Shown piece by piece: positions 1-10,712 of a DNA stretch of 64,000 bases. The notes beneath the pieces were generated by a model. The model had not been told where the DNA came from, searched no databases, and worked only from the letters and a program-made list of their open reading frames with translations. The stretch is from positions 62,001 to 126,000 of the forward strand of contig CAJNDS010000236.1 of NCBI GenBank assembly GCA_905221605.1, given 5' to 3'. Positions within the stretch are counted from its first letter, which is position 1; each line of letters starts with the position of its first letter. The stretch is from Symbiodinium natans (taxonomy: Eukaryota; Sar; Dinophyceae; Suessiales; Symbiodiniaceae). A program made the position numbers and the translations under genes.

Positions 1-129
1 GAACTCTGAAGTCCATGCAGCTAGATGCAGCACAAAGTGTTCACTGGTCTGTGAACTCTGTGAACCTCAACTTCTGATCTTAAGCGCTCCTGTCACCGGC
101 CTGTCGCCCCATGCCCTTCACTTCTTTCT

Positions 130-2113
130 CTATTCAACTTTACTCTCTGATGGCAGCAAGCTGAAGACTTTGCCGAAGGCCCCAAGCACCAGAATGGCAC
201 AAAAGTCCGAGGTCAGGAGCAGGGGCAGGAACTCCATCCTGCCCCGGAATAACAGCGAGTGCCCACCAAAATCTCGGTAGGCACCAAGCACGGCATAGCA
301 GGCCGCCAACAGCATCCAGGGCAAGGAACCTGCCTTGCTTGAGAAGAGCCCATGTCCTTGAAGCAGCAGCATCTCCACAAGACCTCCGGCAAGGAAGAGC
401 AACCACTTGATGCCAGTCTCCAGAGGTTGGTTCGGCAGCAAGGGCATCACCGAGAAGCACGCCACAGAGGACAGGACCAGATAGGTGGCGCTGAGGGATG
501 GGCGGCCAGAGGTGCAAGCAGATAGAAGAGGGATTGTCACCATCAGAATTGCCTTCTCATGAACATGCCAGCCGAAAGTGAAGGCCGCGGCAGACCCCAA
601 CCTGAGAAACTAACACAAATCCAAGGGCCCAAGGTCATCTTTCGGGTCTGACAGGCTGCCTGTCACCTGTATAGCCTCTATTTTCATGTATGTTCTCAAT
701 ATATAAGGACTTGCGCGGCTGTCGCCAAGGATGTGCCGAGGAACGCAACATAAGTAGCGAAGTTGCCCGACCCCGCCCCAGCTGGCCCGGTGCGACGCCA
801 AATGGCCAGGAGCAATGGACAGTATGCCACGAGCGTCAGAATGAACCTTACTACTGTGGGTTTTGTTAGGGTGGGTCTGCCACTCGACAAATCCCCAAAT
901 CCTTTGCCTAGCTCTGAAAGCTAAGGCACGTGGCACGTGGCGGAATGGTCCATAGCGCAACTGATTCATATACCTCGGCAAAGCCTGCCGTGGACGAAGA
1001 GCCGCCTGTTGCGCCCGTGGCTTTGGCAATAACCTTGGCTTTCAGGAACGCCATAAACCAGAAAGTTGAAGCAGCGATTGCCTCTTGTATAGAAAGCTGA
1101 ACAACTTCTTCGGTACGTTCGCACTACACGTCACTCATTCTCATGAATTCTGCTCGGGGGCGCGGTCAAGTGTGTTGTAAAGAGCCCAGCAGTTTGGCGC
1201 CCAGTAAGCATGAGTCAAGCCCCGCCCAAAGGGAAATAAGCGCTGGGCAATTTGCTCAAGTTGCTTGAGGCTAAGAAATGGGCTGGTGAGCACCAAGACA
1301 GTAGCAAGGACAGTTGAGCCGAGCTTTACCAAGTTGCCAGGCAGCAGCCGAGGTGGCCAACAGCACGCGCCACAGTGGCCCCGCAGGAGGTAAACAAAAT
1401 AGACAGGAGCCACGTAGAGAAAGATGTGTTTCATGCACAGGAGTGTGCAGAAGAGGAAGGCTCCCAAGTAGACCCGGCCCCTCTCGATGGCTGCCACGGA
1501 CAGCAGCAACAAGCCCAACATCATCCCGTTGTATTGGAAGTGGATGTGGTCCACGAGGATCAGGGCTGAGTTCCACAAAAGAGCCGCCGCGGTTCGGGGG
1601 CCCCCCAAAGCAAGGCCCCCAGCCAGGAGGATGAGGTCACCTCCGACTACCTGGTAGAACTTAGGGGGAGAACCGAGATGCTTTCCTAAGCTTTTTCTGA
1701 GCTTTCTTAAGCTTTTCTTCAGCTTTCGAAGCTTTCTAAACATTCTGGAAAAGGTCAAACAAGCCAGAAAGAAGGCATGTTCTGATGAAAGTCCAGGACA
1801 CTGATAGCCGCTGAAAGGTGACCGTGGCCCAGCTGGCATACTCCAAGTTGCTTACTTGTAGCATGGCGGGATCAACGAGCGTAGCAACTTGAGACAGCAG
1901 CCATTCGAAGTAGGCAAAAGCAGGGGGGTAGTCCAGAGTCCACTGGGATGTTGTGTCAAAGTACCACTCCGAAACGGGAAGACTATGTGTAATGGCCAGC
2001 CAGTTGCGGTGTACTTCGAAATCGGTGCTCCTGTACAAGTTTAGGGGAACCAAGAGAAGACGCAGTAAAAACGCGCCGGCAATCAGGGAACACGAGACAC
2101 CAGTGGTTGCCAT
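130..2113 (-). CDS. ALG8: ALG8-like dolichyl-P-Glc alpha-1,3-glucosyltransferase, complete 5-exon gene
   Basis: ER membrane enzyme of the ALG6/ALG8 family, which adds the second glucose to the dolichol-linked oligosaccharide used in N-glycosylation. Exons read on the minus strand: 2113-1802, 1650-1162, 1033-942, 876-745 and 601-130. Phases agree across all four junctions and give 498 residues (human ALG8 is a little longer). Introns are GT-AG (151 bp), GC-AG (128), GC-AG (65) and GT-AG (143). Family motifs seen: [14 protein letters not shown] in exon 1, [11 protein letters not shown] and [17 protein letters not shown] in exon 2, and [13 protein letters not shown] at the start of exon 5. Many hydrophobic segments fit a polytopic protein. 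ATG at 2113 is the first Met before the conserved luminal loop. The 3' part of intron 1 (about 1680-1740) is a run of imperfect AAGCTT-like repeats. The family call is firm; ALG8 rather than ALG6 rests on the HIHFQYNG and GWHVHEKAI contexts. Confidence 0.9.
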
Positions 2114-2234
2114 CGCTTGCTAGATACAAGCAAACCATATCGACCTCTGCACTCTTGAGAAAAACAGCAAAGCAGTCGAGCATGAAAAACGTGACGCTGC
2201 ATGACCTGACGTGCTGCAGGCCCATCTCTCCCTC

Positions 2235-4150
2235 TCAGAACCTTATCAATTAGAACAGGGTTTGCGGGGGTAATTAGAGTATATTGAAAAAGGTGCCATA
2301 AAGGAATACTATTAAGTTACCATGAGCAACTTAGTAATTTTTCCGACCCCTCATCCTACTGCTGGAGAACCTTGTCTTGGCTGGCACGGAGCTCCTTTTG
2401 GAGCTGCCTCCTCTCGGCCTCTAAGGCGGCGACCTGAGTTTCGAGGCCGTCTTGTTATAGGGTTTAGGTTTTAGGGTTTAGGGTTTGGGGTTTAGGGTTT
2501 GGGGCTAGGCGGGGCCATAAGGAAGCCACACTTTTTGCACGGTTCTGCTTTACCTGGTTCAAAATCCCCCGCAAATACCACGGTTTCCTTGCTTCCGGCC
2601 ATTACCTTATCCCCGCAGTTTTTGGATAAAATTTCCAATACTTTTTTAGGCATCCGTACACTACACTGGTATTTGTGGGGTTTTCTGCACAGCTTCACGC
2701 TTCGTCGTGTGCGAAAGTAAGGTCCCAGCCCTGGGTGCAATCAACACGTTTCTTCACCATAGTAGAAGAGAGCATCCATGGCTTAATCATGATAACCTCC
2801 ATGGTCTAATCCATTCTGGGAAGAGAGCATCCATGGCCCAAGCATGATGACGTCCATGGTTTACTCTGCTCTGATGAAGAGAGCATCCATGGCCCAAGCA
2901 TGATGACGATCCGTTCCGAGAAGGTTAAACCTTCTTGGCAGAAATGGTTGGATGTTCGCACTGGGGGCTCGGGGGGAGCAGAGAGGCGTCATTTGACCAT
3001 GTGCCAAAACCCCCGGTTGTCGCGGACAGCGCGGAACCATCTCTTGCAGACCTATGTAACGCCCGTCTTGATACAGACAAATGTCGCGTGCATGCATGAC
3101 TGGAAGCCAAAAGGGGAAGCAAGACAACAAGAAGCAGGTCTGTGGCAAAACCCCGGGCATTGATACATTCCCTATGTAACGGGGTATGTCGCGTGTGTGG
3201 GCCACGGCGCTGTTACAAGCAATTAATATTGGCACACGGCCATTTCTCAACACCAAAGGCTGTGACCTAAGTGCTACACCTCACGTTTGCTGGTGGGGCC
3301 ATACTTTTCCGTGGGTTCCTTGTGGACCCGTCAGGGTTTACGGTGTGGGGTTTGGGGTTTGGGGTTTTTTTGCCACCCGACTAGCCACAGCAATGTGGGG
3401 TACATGGGTCGGAGTTGGTAAAAATCAAACCCTAGAGCGGCTCAATTGGGGTTTGGGGTTTAGGGTTTAGGGTGAGCGCTGCGAGTGGCTTCGTTACGAA
3501 AGCGATTTTGTCGGTTTTTCCCCCCATCCCGGGAAAGGCCTAGCGTCATCTGAGCTTTTAGCCGAGAGGCCCGTGACTGCAGCTCACCTCCAGAGCCTTC
3601 TTCCCCATCGTTTTGAAGATCCATGGTACCCACGTCCATGTCATCCTGCATGCCCTCCGTCTCCCGGAACCCCCTCAGCCTTTGCCTCAGATTGGTAGGC
3701 TGGGCACAAGGAACCTCAAGTCCTCATGCCGAAATCCTGTTGCCATCTCTGCGGAACTTATTTTAGACAGGACCGGACCAATGCTCAGGGAGAGCCCAAG
3801 ACGAGACTCTGTTGACAAAGCTCTGATGCAGCCAGGGATACTCGTCTTTCAGTCGGATCAGGTCATCGTGGAGACTTTGGTTGGCAGACATCAACTCCTT
3901 CCAAAAACGAATCCAACTTGCGTAAGTTGCGAGCCTGAGTGGTGCTCTACAGTTGTTTTCCCCAGCGAGCAGCGCATACGGCCTCCACCATGACGGTCTT
4001 GCCAGCCCGGCCACGCCGGATCAGCCGTGCTTGCCTCAGCTGAGAGCTGTCGCCATGGCCGCCATGGCCATGTTCCACAATCACAACGAGATGAACCGCT
4101 CCGCCATGCGGCGATCTTTCAGATCCTCAAGCTGCAGCTTGCGCAAGGCC
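2235..4150 (-). CDS. Coiled-coil protein gene, 3' exons only
   Basis: Last exons of a gene whose protein I do not recognise. The best supported are 3699-3588 (acidic, contains RETEGMQDDMDVG) and 2450-2363 (heptad-rich, contains LEAERRQLQKELRASQDK). They join in phase (GGA G + AC) through a GT-AG intron of about 1.1 kb that carries telomere-like and 57-bp repeats. The 3' exon then reads through an intron of about 120 bp (2242-2362) into Gln-Phe-stop at 2235. Two weaker upstream exons are likely: about 3935-3800 (WIRFWKELMSANQSLHDDLI) and about 4150-4085 (LQLEDLKDRRMAERF). The stop lies 122 bp before the ALG8 start on the same strand, so the intergenic space is very short. The high Glu/Lys/Gln/Leu content points to a structural or scaffold coiled coil. 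The 5' end is not resolved. Confidence 0.55.
2242..2362 (-). repeat. Introner-like element, family 1, copy A (intron of coiled-coil gene)
   Basis: On the minus strand it starts GCAGTAGGATGAGGGGTCGG, contains AATTACTAAG and AGTATTCCTTTATGG, and ends with ATTGATAAG followed by G. The same ordered motifs occur at 55359-55468 and 45095-45205. The donor is either GC at 2362 or GT at 2359; both give the same phase. Confidence 0.75.
2459..2511 (+). repeat. Interstitial telomere-like TTTAGGG repeat
   Basis: Degenerate TTTAGGG/TTTGGGG heptamers. On the minus strand they sit immediately upstream of the acceptor ATAACAAG at 2451 of the coiled-coil gene, so the array forms the 3' end of that intron. Confidence 0.85.
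2763..2914 (+). repeat. Three tandem copies of a unit of about 57 bp
   Basis: Each unit begins agaagagagcatccatgg and contains caagcatgatgac or a close variant. Copies start near 2764, 2820 and 2877; the last is truncated. The array lies in the long intron of the coiled-coil gene. Confidence 0.75.
3331..3475 (+). repeat. Degenerate telomere-like repeats
   Basis: Two clusters of TTTGGGG/TTTAGGG heptamers (about 3338-3370 and 3449-3475), in the same intron as the 2459 array and in the same orientation. Confidence 0.7.
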
Positions 4151-4359
4151 GGGAGATGGAAAAATGACCCTGTGGCACCCATTCGGCCTGCGAAAAATAC
4201 CGTTTAAGCAGATGTTGGATGATGTTGGCAGGTTCGCCCGACTCTCGAATCAGAAACGCCGAGATCGCCCCAAACAAATGCAAACCCGATTGGCTCAGTG
4301 CCGTAGTCAGCAAACCTTCCCTGCCCTGACCGCCTGCATGCGCTCGAGAGTCCGGGCGT

Positions 4360-4520
4360 GGCTGTGGGTGTGTGCGTGTGTGCGTGTGCGCGTGCGCGTG
4401 CGTGTGCGTGTGCGCGTGCGTGTGCGTGCGCGTGCACTTGCGTCTGCTTGTGTCCTTGTGTCCGTGTGTCCGTGTGTCCGTGTGTCCGTGTGTCCGTGTG
4501 TCCGTGTGTGTGTGTGCGCC
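4360..4520 (+). repeat. GTGCGT and TCCGTGTG simple repeats
   Basis: A GTGTGCGC-rich stretch passes into about eight copies of the octamer TCCGTGTG. Long open frames here (His/Thr/Arg-rich) result from the repeat and are not called as genes. Confidence 0.85.
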
Positions 4521-4782
4521 CTTCCCGCAGACGCTGGTTTGAGGGAAGGATATCAAAGTTGCACGTTCCCGATCGTGACTTTACAGTGGCGGTTGCCTCG
4601 AGTGGCATCATCCGCTTTCGTTTGCCTGGTGACAAAAGTTTCGTGACATGGCGCAACAAGGAAAGGACGCGAACATTTGCAAAGCAATTGATAAAGCAAT
4701 TTCTGTACCCGCAATCTGCATGCAACTGCGCAGTTTTCATACAGGCGGCAGGTCATGGCCGCCCCACTGCCACATGTCACCC

Positions 4783-4885
4783 ACCACGTTGGTTTAGGCT
4801 TCGGCTTTGGCATGTCGCCCTCGCCATCACTATCGTCTTCGTCTGATGCCTGGTGATAGTACCATTCATCAGGATCTGCCAGCAA
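4783..4885 (-). CDS. Possible acidic exon (EWYYHQASDEDDSDGEGD)
   Basis: The minus-strand frame encodes an acidic segment followed by KPKPKPT, then a possible GT donor at about 4782. It lies upstream of the coiled-coil exons on the same strand and could belong to the same gene. No domain recognised. Confidence 0.3.
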
Positions 4886-7800
4886 GCGCCCACAACTGCA
4901 CTTCCTCCCTTGGCGCCTCCTTCCCCTTCACTGGCACTGTGCATGCCCGCCGGACCACGGGTACCAAATGTGCAGAATCCCTGGCACAAAGCTGCTGTCC
5001 GCAGCATTCGCTCTGCGTGCCAAATTGCGATACGGCCGATACGGTCAAAAGGAAAAGAGGGCATCATGTCACTTCTCTACTGGGTTGTGGCGGGGCCTCC
5101 TGGCTGCTTGCAAGCTCTTCTCGGCGTGGTCACGTACCTCATGTGCACTTCTGAAGCTGAACACGGCTTCGCATTGAACACTAACTCACTAGTTAGCAAG
5201 CTGTGCCGCGAGTCGGCTTGCCGAAAATGCCCTGCTCTTGCAAGAGGCGTTCTCCTAAACCAGCTTCGCCCAATGCCAGAGGCTTTGGTGGAGCATGCGG
5301 AACGTTGTGGAACGAGCCCCGGCCCACCGTACAACAACGCCTCTCAGCCCCTAAACTGTGAGGTTGGACACTGGCTGAACTCATCAATACTCAGGCCCAG
5401 CATGGGATGAAAGCAGAGAAATTTCTGTCCTGACTGCCACTGTCACAGGCTGTGCTGCCAGGAGGCAACCTGCTCCAACTCCTGCATCGCAGAGGTAGCA
5501 CCCAGACAATTCAGCCAAAGTGGCGGCATGTGTTTCAGATCTCGGTCTGACGACCGTGTGCCTCGTTCTTGAGAAGCAACCTCAGCACACAAGCCGACAC
5601 AATACTTTCACCTGTATCATCGTAACAACACCCTTCGTACAGTTGCCAGCGCACCCCTCAGAGACATTCCTGCAATCTTTGGATAGATGCTTTCCTCCCA
5701 TGCGACTTTGCCCCGTAGTATGACTGCAGCCGATAGACTCCTGTCCAATCTGCGCTGACCTTTGGAGGTCTACCTGACAAGAAGCGCAGGGCCCTAGGCA
5801 TCCCCCTAGGCCAGATGAAAGCAACCATTACGAACTGCTCCCAGAACTTGCGTTTCGGCCACATCCACGAAAAACCAGGGCTTTGACTACGGTCAACATA
5901 TTATGCCAACCTCCTGCATTGCGTTGCCTTGCATGGCATTACTTCAACTTTGCATGGCACTTCATCGGAGTCACCTCCAGGGCCTGGCGCAGCGCCCGCT
6001 CCTCGTCCAAAGCCCGCCTCTTCGGCGCAAGAACCAAAATTTCACAACTGGAGCCCTTCAAGTGCCAGCTGGACGAAAGCAGAAACCATCAAACCACTGG
6101 CTTGATCGAGACTACCCGAACCGATGAGTTCTGCTCAGAAGTGCAAGCTTTGCCCGGTGCGACTCGCCTCAATTCTGCGATGTCTGACGCATCTAGGTCA
6201 TCCATGTTTCAGGCGGTCGGATGCAACTGAAAACATCGAACTCCCCCTCAAATGAGCTAGCGATCTGCTGACATCGTGAACGCGCAAGTCTGCAGAACGA
6301 CCGTAGCAAACTCATCTGTTGAAATGGCGTGATCTGCAAAACATTTCTGCCCGAATCCTTGAATCCACGCGTAAAAACTTCTTCGCGCTTGAAGATCTGC
6401 ACCTCTGAGCCACATGCTGCACGAATACACCGCGCAGTAAAACTCAATCAACCAGCATGTGTCGGCTGTAGGAACTGCTTCAACCAATCCCAACGTGGCA
6501 CGCCGACGACACACGAATCAACTTTTTCAAGCCTGTGGCCGGACTGCCTGAACCTAAAAGCGAGGACCCCCCCAGGTGCAGCTCAGCTCTGCAGACTGCG
6601 AGGAAATTCTGCACGGTGCAAGCGTCTTCCTCCATGCGCCCAACTTATCACGCAGGTTCTTCGGGTGCTTGCTGAGCTGCGATGCAAGCCATTCTCCCGC
6701 AATTCAATAGCTTTCGGAGATGGCAAGGAGGGCGAACCGGGTTCTAAGATTCGAAGCAACAACGACACTAATTGCATCAGCCAGGCCTTACTGCTTTTTG
6801 TGGCAGGGGCTCGGATGGCAGTCCAGAGAGCATTCTGAACTTGTCGGGGCAATGCCCCTGCGGATTGAAAAGCTGACTGCGCCCCCCTGAGCAGAAGCAT
6901 CCATGCGCACGGAAGCCTTTACAGCGCATGGCGTTGCTGCGAGAGGACGGTCAGCAGGATTGAAATCACATCTGGGACCGAGGCCAATGTGACCCAGTTT
7001 GGGGCAGCAGAGGCCAACTTTAGAAATCTCAACTGGACGGCTGGAGCTGAGCAAGGAAGTGGAGCCTCTACGGCCCAATCTTCGCACAAAACTGGCCAGC
7101 ATGCAGGGTTCTGGAAGCTGCGTCGGGATCTGATGGCTCACTTTCAAGTTTGAGGTGAGATCAAACTTGATCGAACTTGCTGGTTAGAGATGTTCCTCTT
7201 CTTCAGGAGTTGAACCAGCCCGGGTTGACTCCATGTTTTGGGACGACCCGCGAGCTTGGTTGCAAGTGTCGAAAGCAAGCCTTCAGTGCAGTCCGCGATC
7301 CTTGCAAAAGCGCCCGCATGACGAATGAATGGCTCCAAGTTGTCAAGAAAGGCAAGCCCGATGCGTGGAGTGCTCTGCCAAAGGCTCTGAGCTGTCTTGC
7401 CTCTTGATTGAAGCCTGCGTCGCCACTGAATTCAAGTCTGTAAGAGGCTCTTCATCTTCCAAGTCAGCCACATTCCGGACTTCTGTTCTGGGAACTGCTG
7501 CATGTAGTGCACAGTACTTGGTACTTGTCTGACTCTGACTGTAGCCACCCCTGCAACATGACCTAGCGATACCCCGGAGTGCACGTCCAACTTGCATGAA
7601 CGTTGCCATGGAATGTGGCCTTACCGGGGCTGCAAAGCCTCACAAGTCGTGCATCAAGCTGGTAGGCCGCAGCTCTAGACAATGGGTGAACCTCGGGCTG
7701 GGAGGCAGAACAAAATAGCCCTTCACATTCCCTGTCATCATGACATCCTTGATCCGTGCTGCAATCTGGCAAATCCAGACTCCAAAAGCTGCTCCAAACC

Positions 7801-10130
7801 CCCATGTCCCAAGGCTCGAGCCAAGCAAGCTCATCGCAGTCGGAACATCCGGGTTGCCGCATCCAGCCATTGCCTGGCAACCCGAGAGATCGTGACGCAT
7901 CACGCAGCTGCGCAGGGTGTGAGTGCTCAAGGGCTATCCCCGATGCAGGCCGGAGTCGGTCACAGTTTAGCTCAATATGAAAGTATTGGGTCTTAGATGC
8001 TGTTGGATGCAGATGTGTCTGTGAACACCTGCGAGCCCTTCCATGCCCCAGATCAACCTGACTTTCTGACGGCTAAAGGTCCTGAAGCGCCTGTCAGACT
8101 TGATTGACACATCATCTGTGCAGCTCGGCTGCAATCAAATGTATAATTTTGTACTCATCGATGTTCTTGCACATCATAGGGTCCTTGCCGTGAAAAACAC
8201 GCCCGAGAACCGACTCAGTCCAACGGCACACAGCTGGTTCTGTTGCAGAGGCAAGAGGCCGGCTCAATCTGCCCAAACCTCGACCTCAGCCAGCAACAAT
8301 CGCGTTGGGCCGCTGGGCTTCGCGTTGGGCATGCGCATTGGGCCTTGCGCTGGGCTTCTTCTTGTTGGGCTTCACGTTCACAGCAAGCCAAGTCAGCTAA
8401 GGCACACCAATAGTCAGTGCACTCCCAGCTTTGTCAATGTGGGAGCGCCAATCCATGCTGAGCTCGCAAACCTTTCCAAGCCAAGCGATGCTTCAGCAAT
8501 GTCCAAGCTGGAGGCTCAAGTGGTTTCAGCTCAAGTCTCACAACACGGGCCTGGGACGTGCAGTGCTCCACAGAAGCAGCCAGTGGACCGAGCCGGCACG
8601 AGCCGATCGTGAAGTAGATTTTGATCTGCTTCGCCTGAGCCATGCCCAAAAGATGACTCTGCGGCAGACATGGCTGACACGCGCTCCTCCAGCGACTTGC
8701 TTAGGCAATGGCATTTGGTCGCTCACTGAACTTCAGCTGCAGCGATCCGTAGCGGCATGCTTTTGGCCAAACCTGATCGCATGGTCTGCTGGCTCCACAG
8801 CTCAGGTGAAAGAGGCAAGTGGAGGTCTGTATCATCTTCGTGCGTAGTGCTACTTGGAGACTTGCCGTACATCAAAGACCCTCCTATCTTTCCTGCTGAA
8901 ACAGGCGAGCACCTGGATGCCGCAACCCCACGCTTGAAGCTACCACAACTTTCTAGGGGAGCCATGTTGAGCCTGTGCGCTGTAGATAAATGGAATGGCA
9001 TGTGCTGCAGGTTCTGCACATGCGGGGTTGCATGCCGTTTGCCACAATATGCCACATGTCCAACTCACAACAGAGGAGATCGCCCTTCGAACATCTTCGA
9101 ACTGCCTTCTCCTTCCGTTGCTTCTTGGGGTCCTTCGGCTGTGCATTGAGCCAAAGTGTCCCAGGCGTAAAGATCCTGAGCAGGACTTTGTGAGGTGGCA
9201 CTGCATTTTGAGATGCCGGGCCCTGCAAGCCCTTTCGCGGGTTGCTGCCACGGGTCGCACGCATGCCCTCGAAACCGGCCAAGCTGAAGGGAGTAGAAAC
9301 CAACGGGCATCCGCAGTTCGCTTTGAACTTGGCATTCGGATTCCTTGGTTGAGCTCCAACATCTAGTGTCGTGAGGAATCCACAAAGTTCGCCAGTCAGG
9401 CATCATGCTAGTATGTGCAGTATTGTGCAGTGTTAAAAAGCAGGACCATGGGCGGCTGCGCGTCAGAATAGTCCACTCCCACGTTGTTGGCACAGGCTCC
9501 GCAGCCACGGCAGCTTCAACCCTCGTGCCGACTGAGTCCAAACGCTCCTTGAAAAGTGCGAGCACATGCCACAAGCATAACTCGAAGCAACTTGCATATC
9601 TTGCATTACACTTGCGCAACACTCGCGAGAAATCTGACATGCTAGCACCGCTGGGATGCGAGGTTGAGGGCGCATTCGGCTGGCAGCTCCAGGCCCGGCC
9701 TCAGCTGACTGCAGAGATCGAGACATGCAATGACACATTACTCTTGCACGGCATCTTGCAGTCACAAGCGAATCAAAAGGTCGCTGGATCACACGCAAGT
9801 CTCTTCTCATGCTACCCCCTACCCCACGACCTCGTTTCAGTGAGACTGCAATGCGTTGCGGTCTTTCCCTCATCGGGATTGTCGGCCGCACCCTGGTGTG
9901 TATGCCGTGAAGTCCGGCCCTTCAAACTAGTATGCAGCAACGTGCCGCTCTTGACTCCTCCCAACTCCATTGCTGGAAGCGTCGGTGGGCCGACCGGTGG
10001 GGATGGCGGCAAGCCTCGGCACCAGTTCTACCGCATGTGCAGACCTGACGAAAGCGGTAAGCAACCGACAGCACAGAGCCAACTCCGCACGATGCCCCCT
10101 GAACCCAGCTTACCATTTCAGTTCCCGTGC
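4886..10130. other. No convincing gene
   Basis: Many short overlapping frames, none with a recognisable domain. One minus-strand piece near 9080-9330 contains KVLLRIFTPGTLW and resembles a piece at 18.4-18.9 kb (see findings). The plus frame 9405-10157 runs into telomere-like DNA and is not credible as a protein. Confidence 0.6.
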
Positions 10131-10137
10131 GCGCTTA

Positions 10138-10199
10138 CCCTAAACCCTAAACCCTAAACCCCTAAACCCCTAAACCCTAAACCCTAAACCCTAAACCCT
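10138..10199 (-). repeat. Interstitial CCCTAAA repeat
   Basis: About eight CCCTAAA or CCCCTAAA heptamers on the plus strand. Confidence 0.9.
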
Positions 10200-10328
10200 T
10201 CTGAAGAATCTCCCAAATCCAGTCGAGCGGCACTCAGACAGGGCCAGGGGGATCGCTCGGAGCCGGTCCGAAGCTGGCGGTAGACCTAGGCAACAGGCTA
10301 GGGAGGAGGCCGCTACTCAGATTTACGA

Positions 10329-10425
10329 TGTATATATATATATATATATATATAGTATTTATATATCTTTACATATATATATATATGTATATATATATGT
10401 ATATATATATATATATATATTATTT
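10329..10425. repeat. AT microsatellite
   Basis: TA/TATG dinucleotide-type repeat lying downstream of the 3' end of the FkbM-2OG gene. Confidence 0.9.
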
Positions 10426-10712
10426 ATGCTCTGAAATCAATTGGGGCACGAAGCCGGTGTCCTTTTGTTGGTCCTTTTTTTTTGTGTCCGAAGCAATGCT
10501 GCTTCAGAACTCCGTTCTCACCTGGTAGGTTGGGAGCCTCGCTTCCTGCTCGTGCCGTGGAGGGCCGTGGAGCACCGCAGTGCGTTCGGGGCTTCTGAGG
10601 CTTCTGTGCCCACGGCTGCTTGAAAGGGACCACATACGGGACTTGATGGGCTCGCAGCATCCAAGTCGCCATCAGCAGGGCAGCAGGGTTTGATGGCATC
10701 ACTGTGGCGTCA

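Noticed and set aside
4119-4740. His/Thr/Arg-rich ORFs on both strands
   Set aside because: Produced by the GTGTGTCC-type simple repeat.
9405-10157. 250-codon plus-strand ORF
   Set aside because: No domain, ends in telomere-like repeat codons, opposite to all recognised genes, and overlapped by equally long frames on the other strand.
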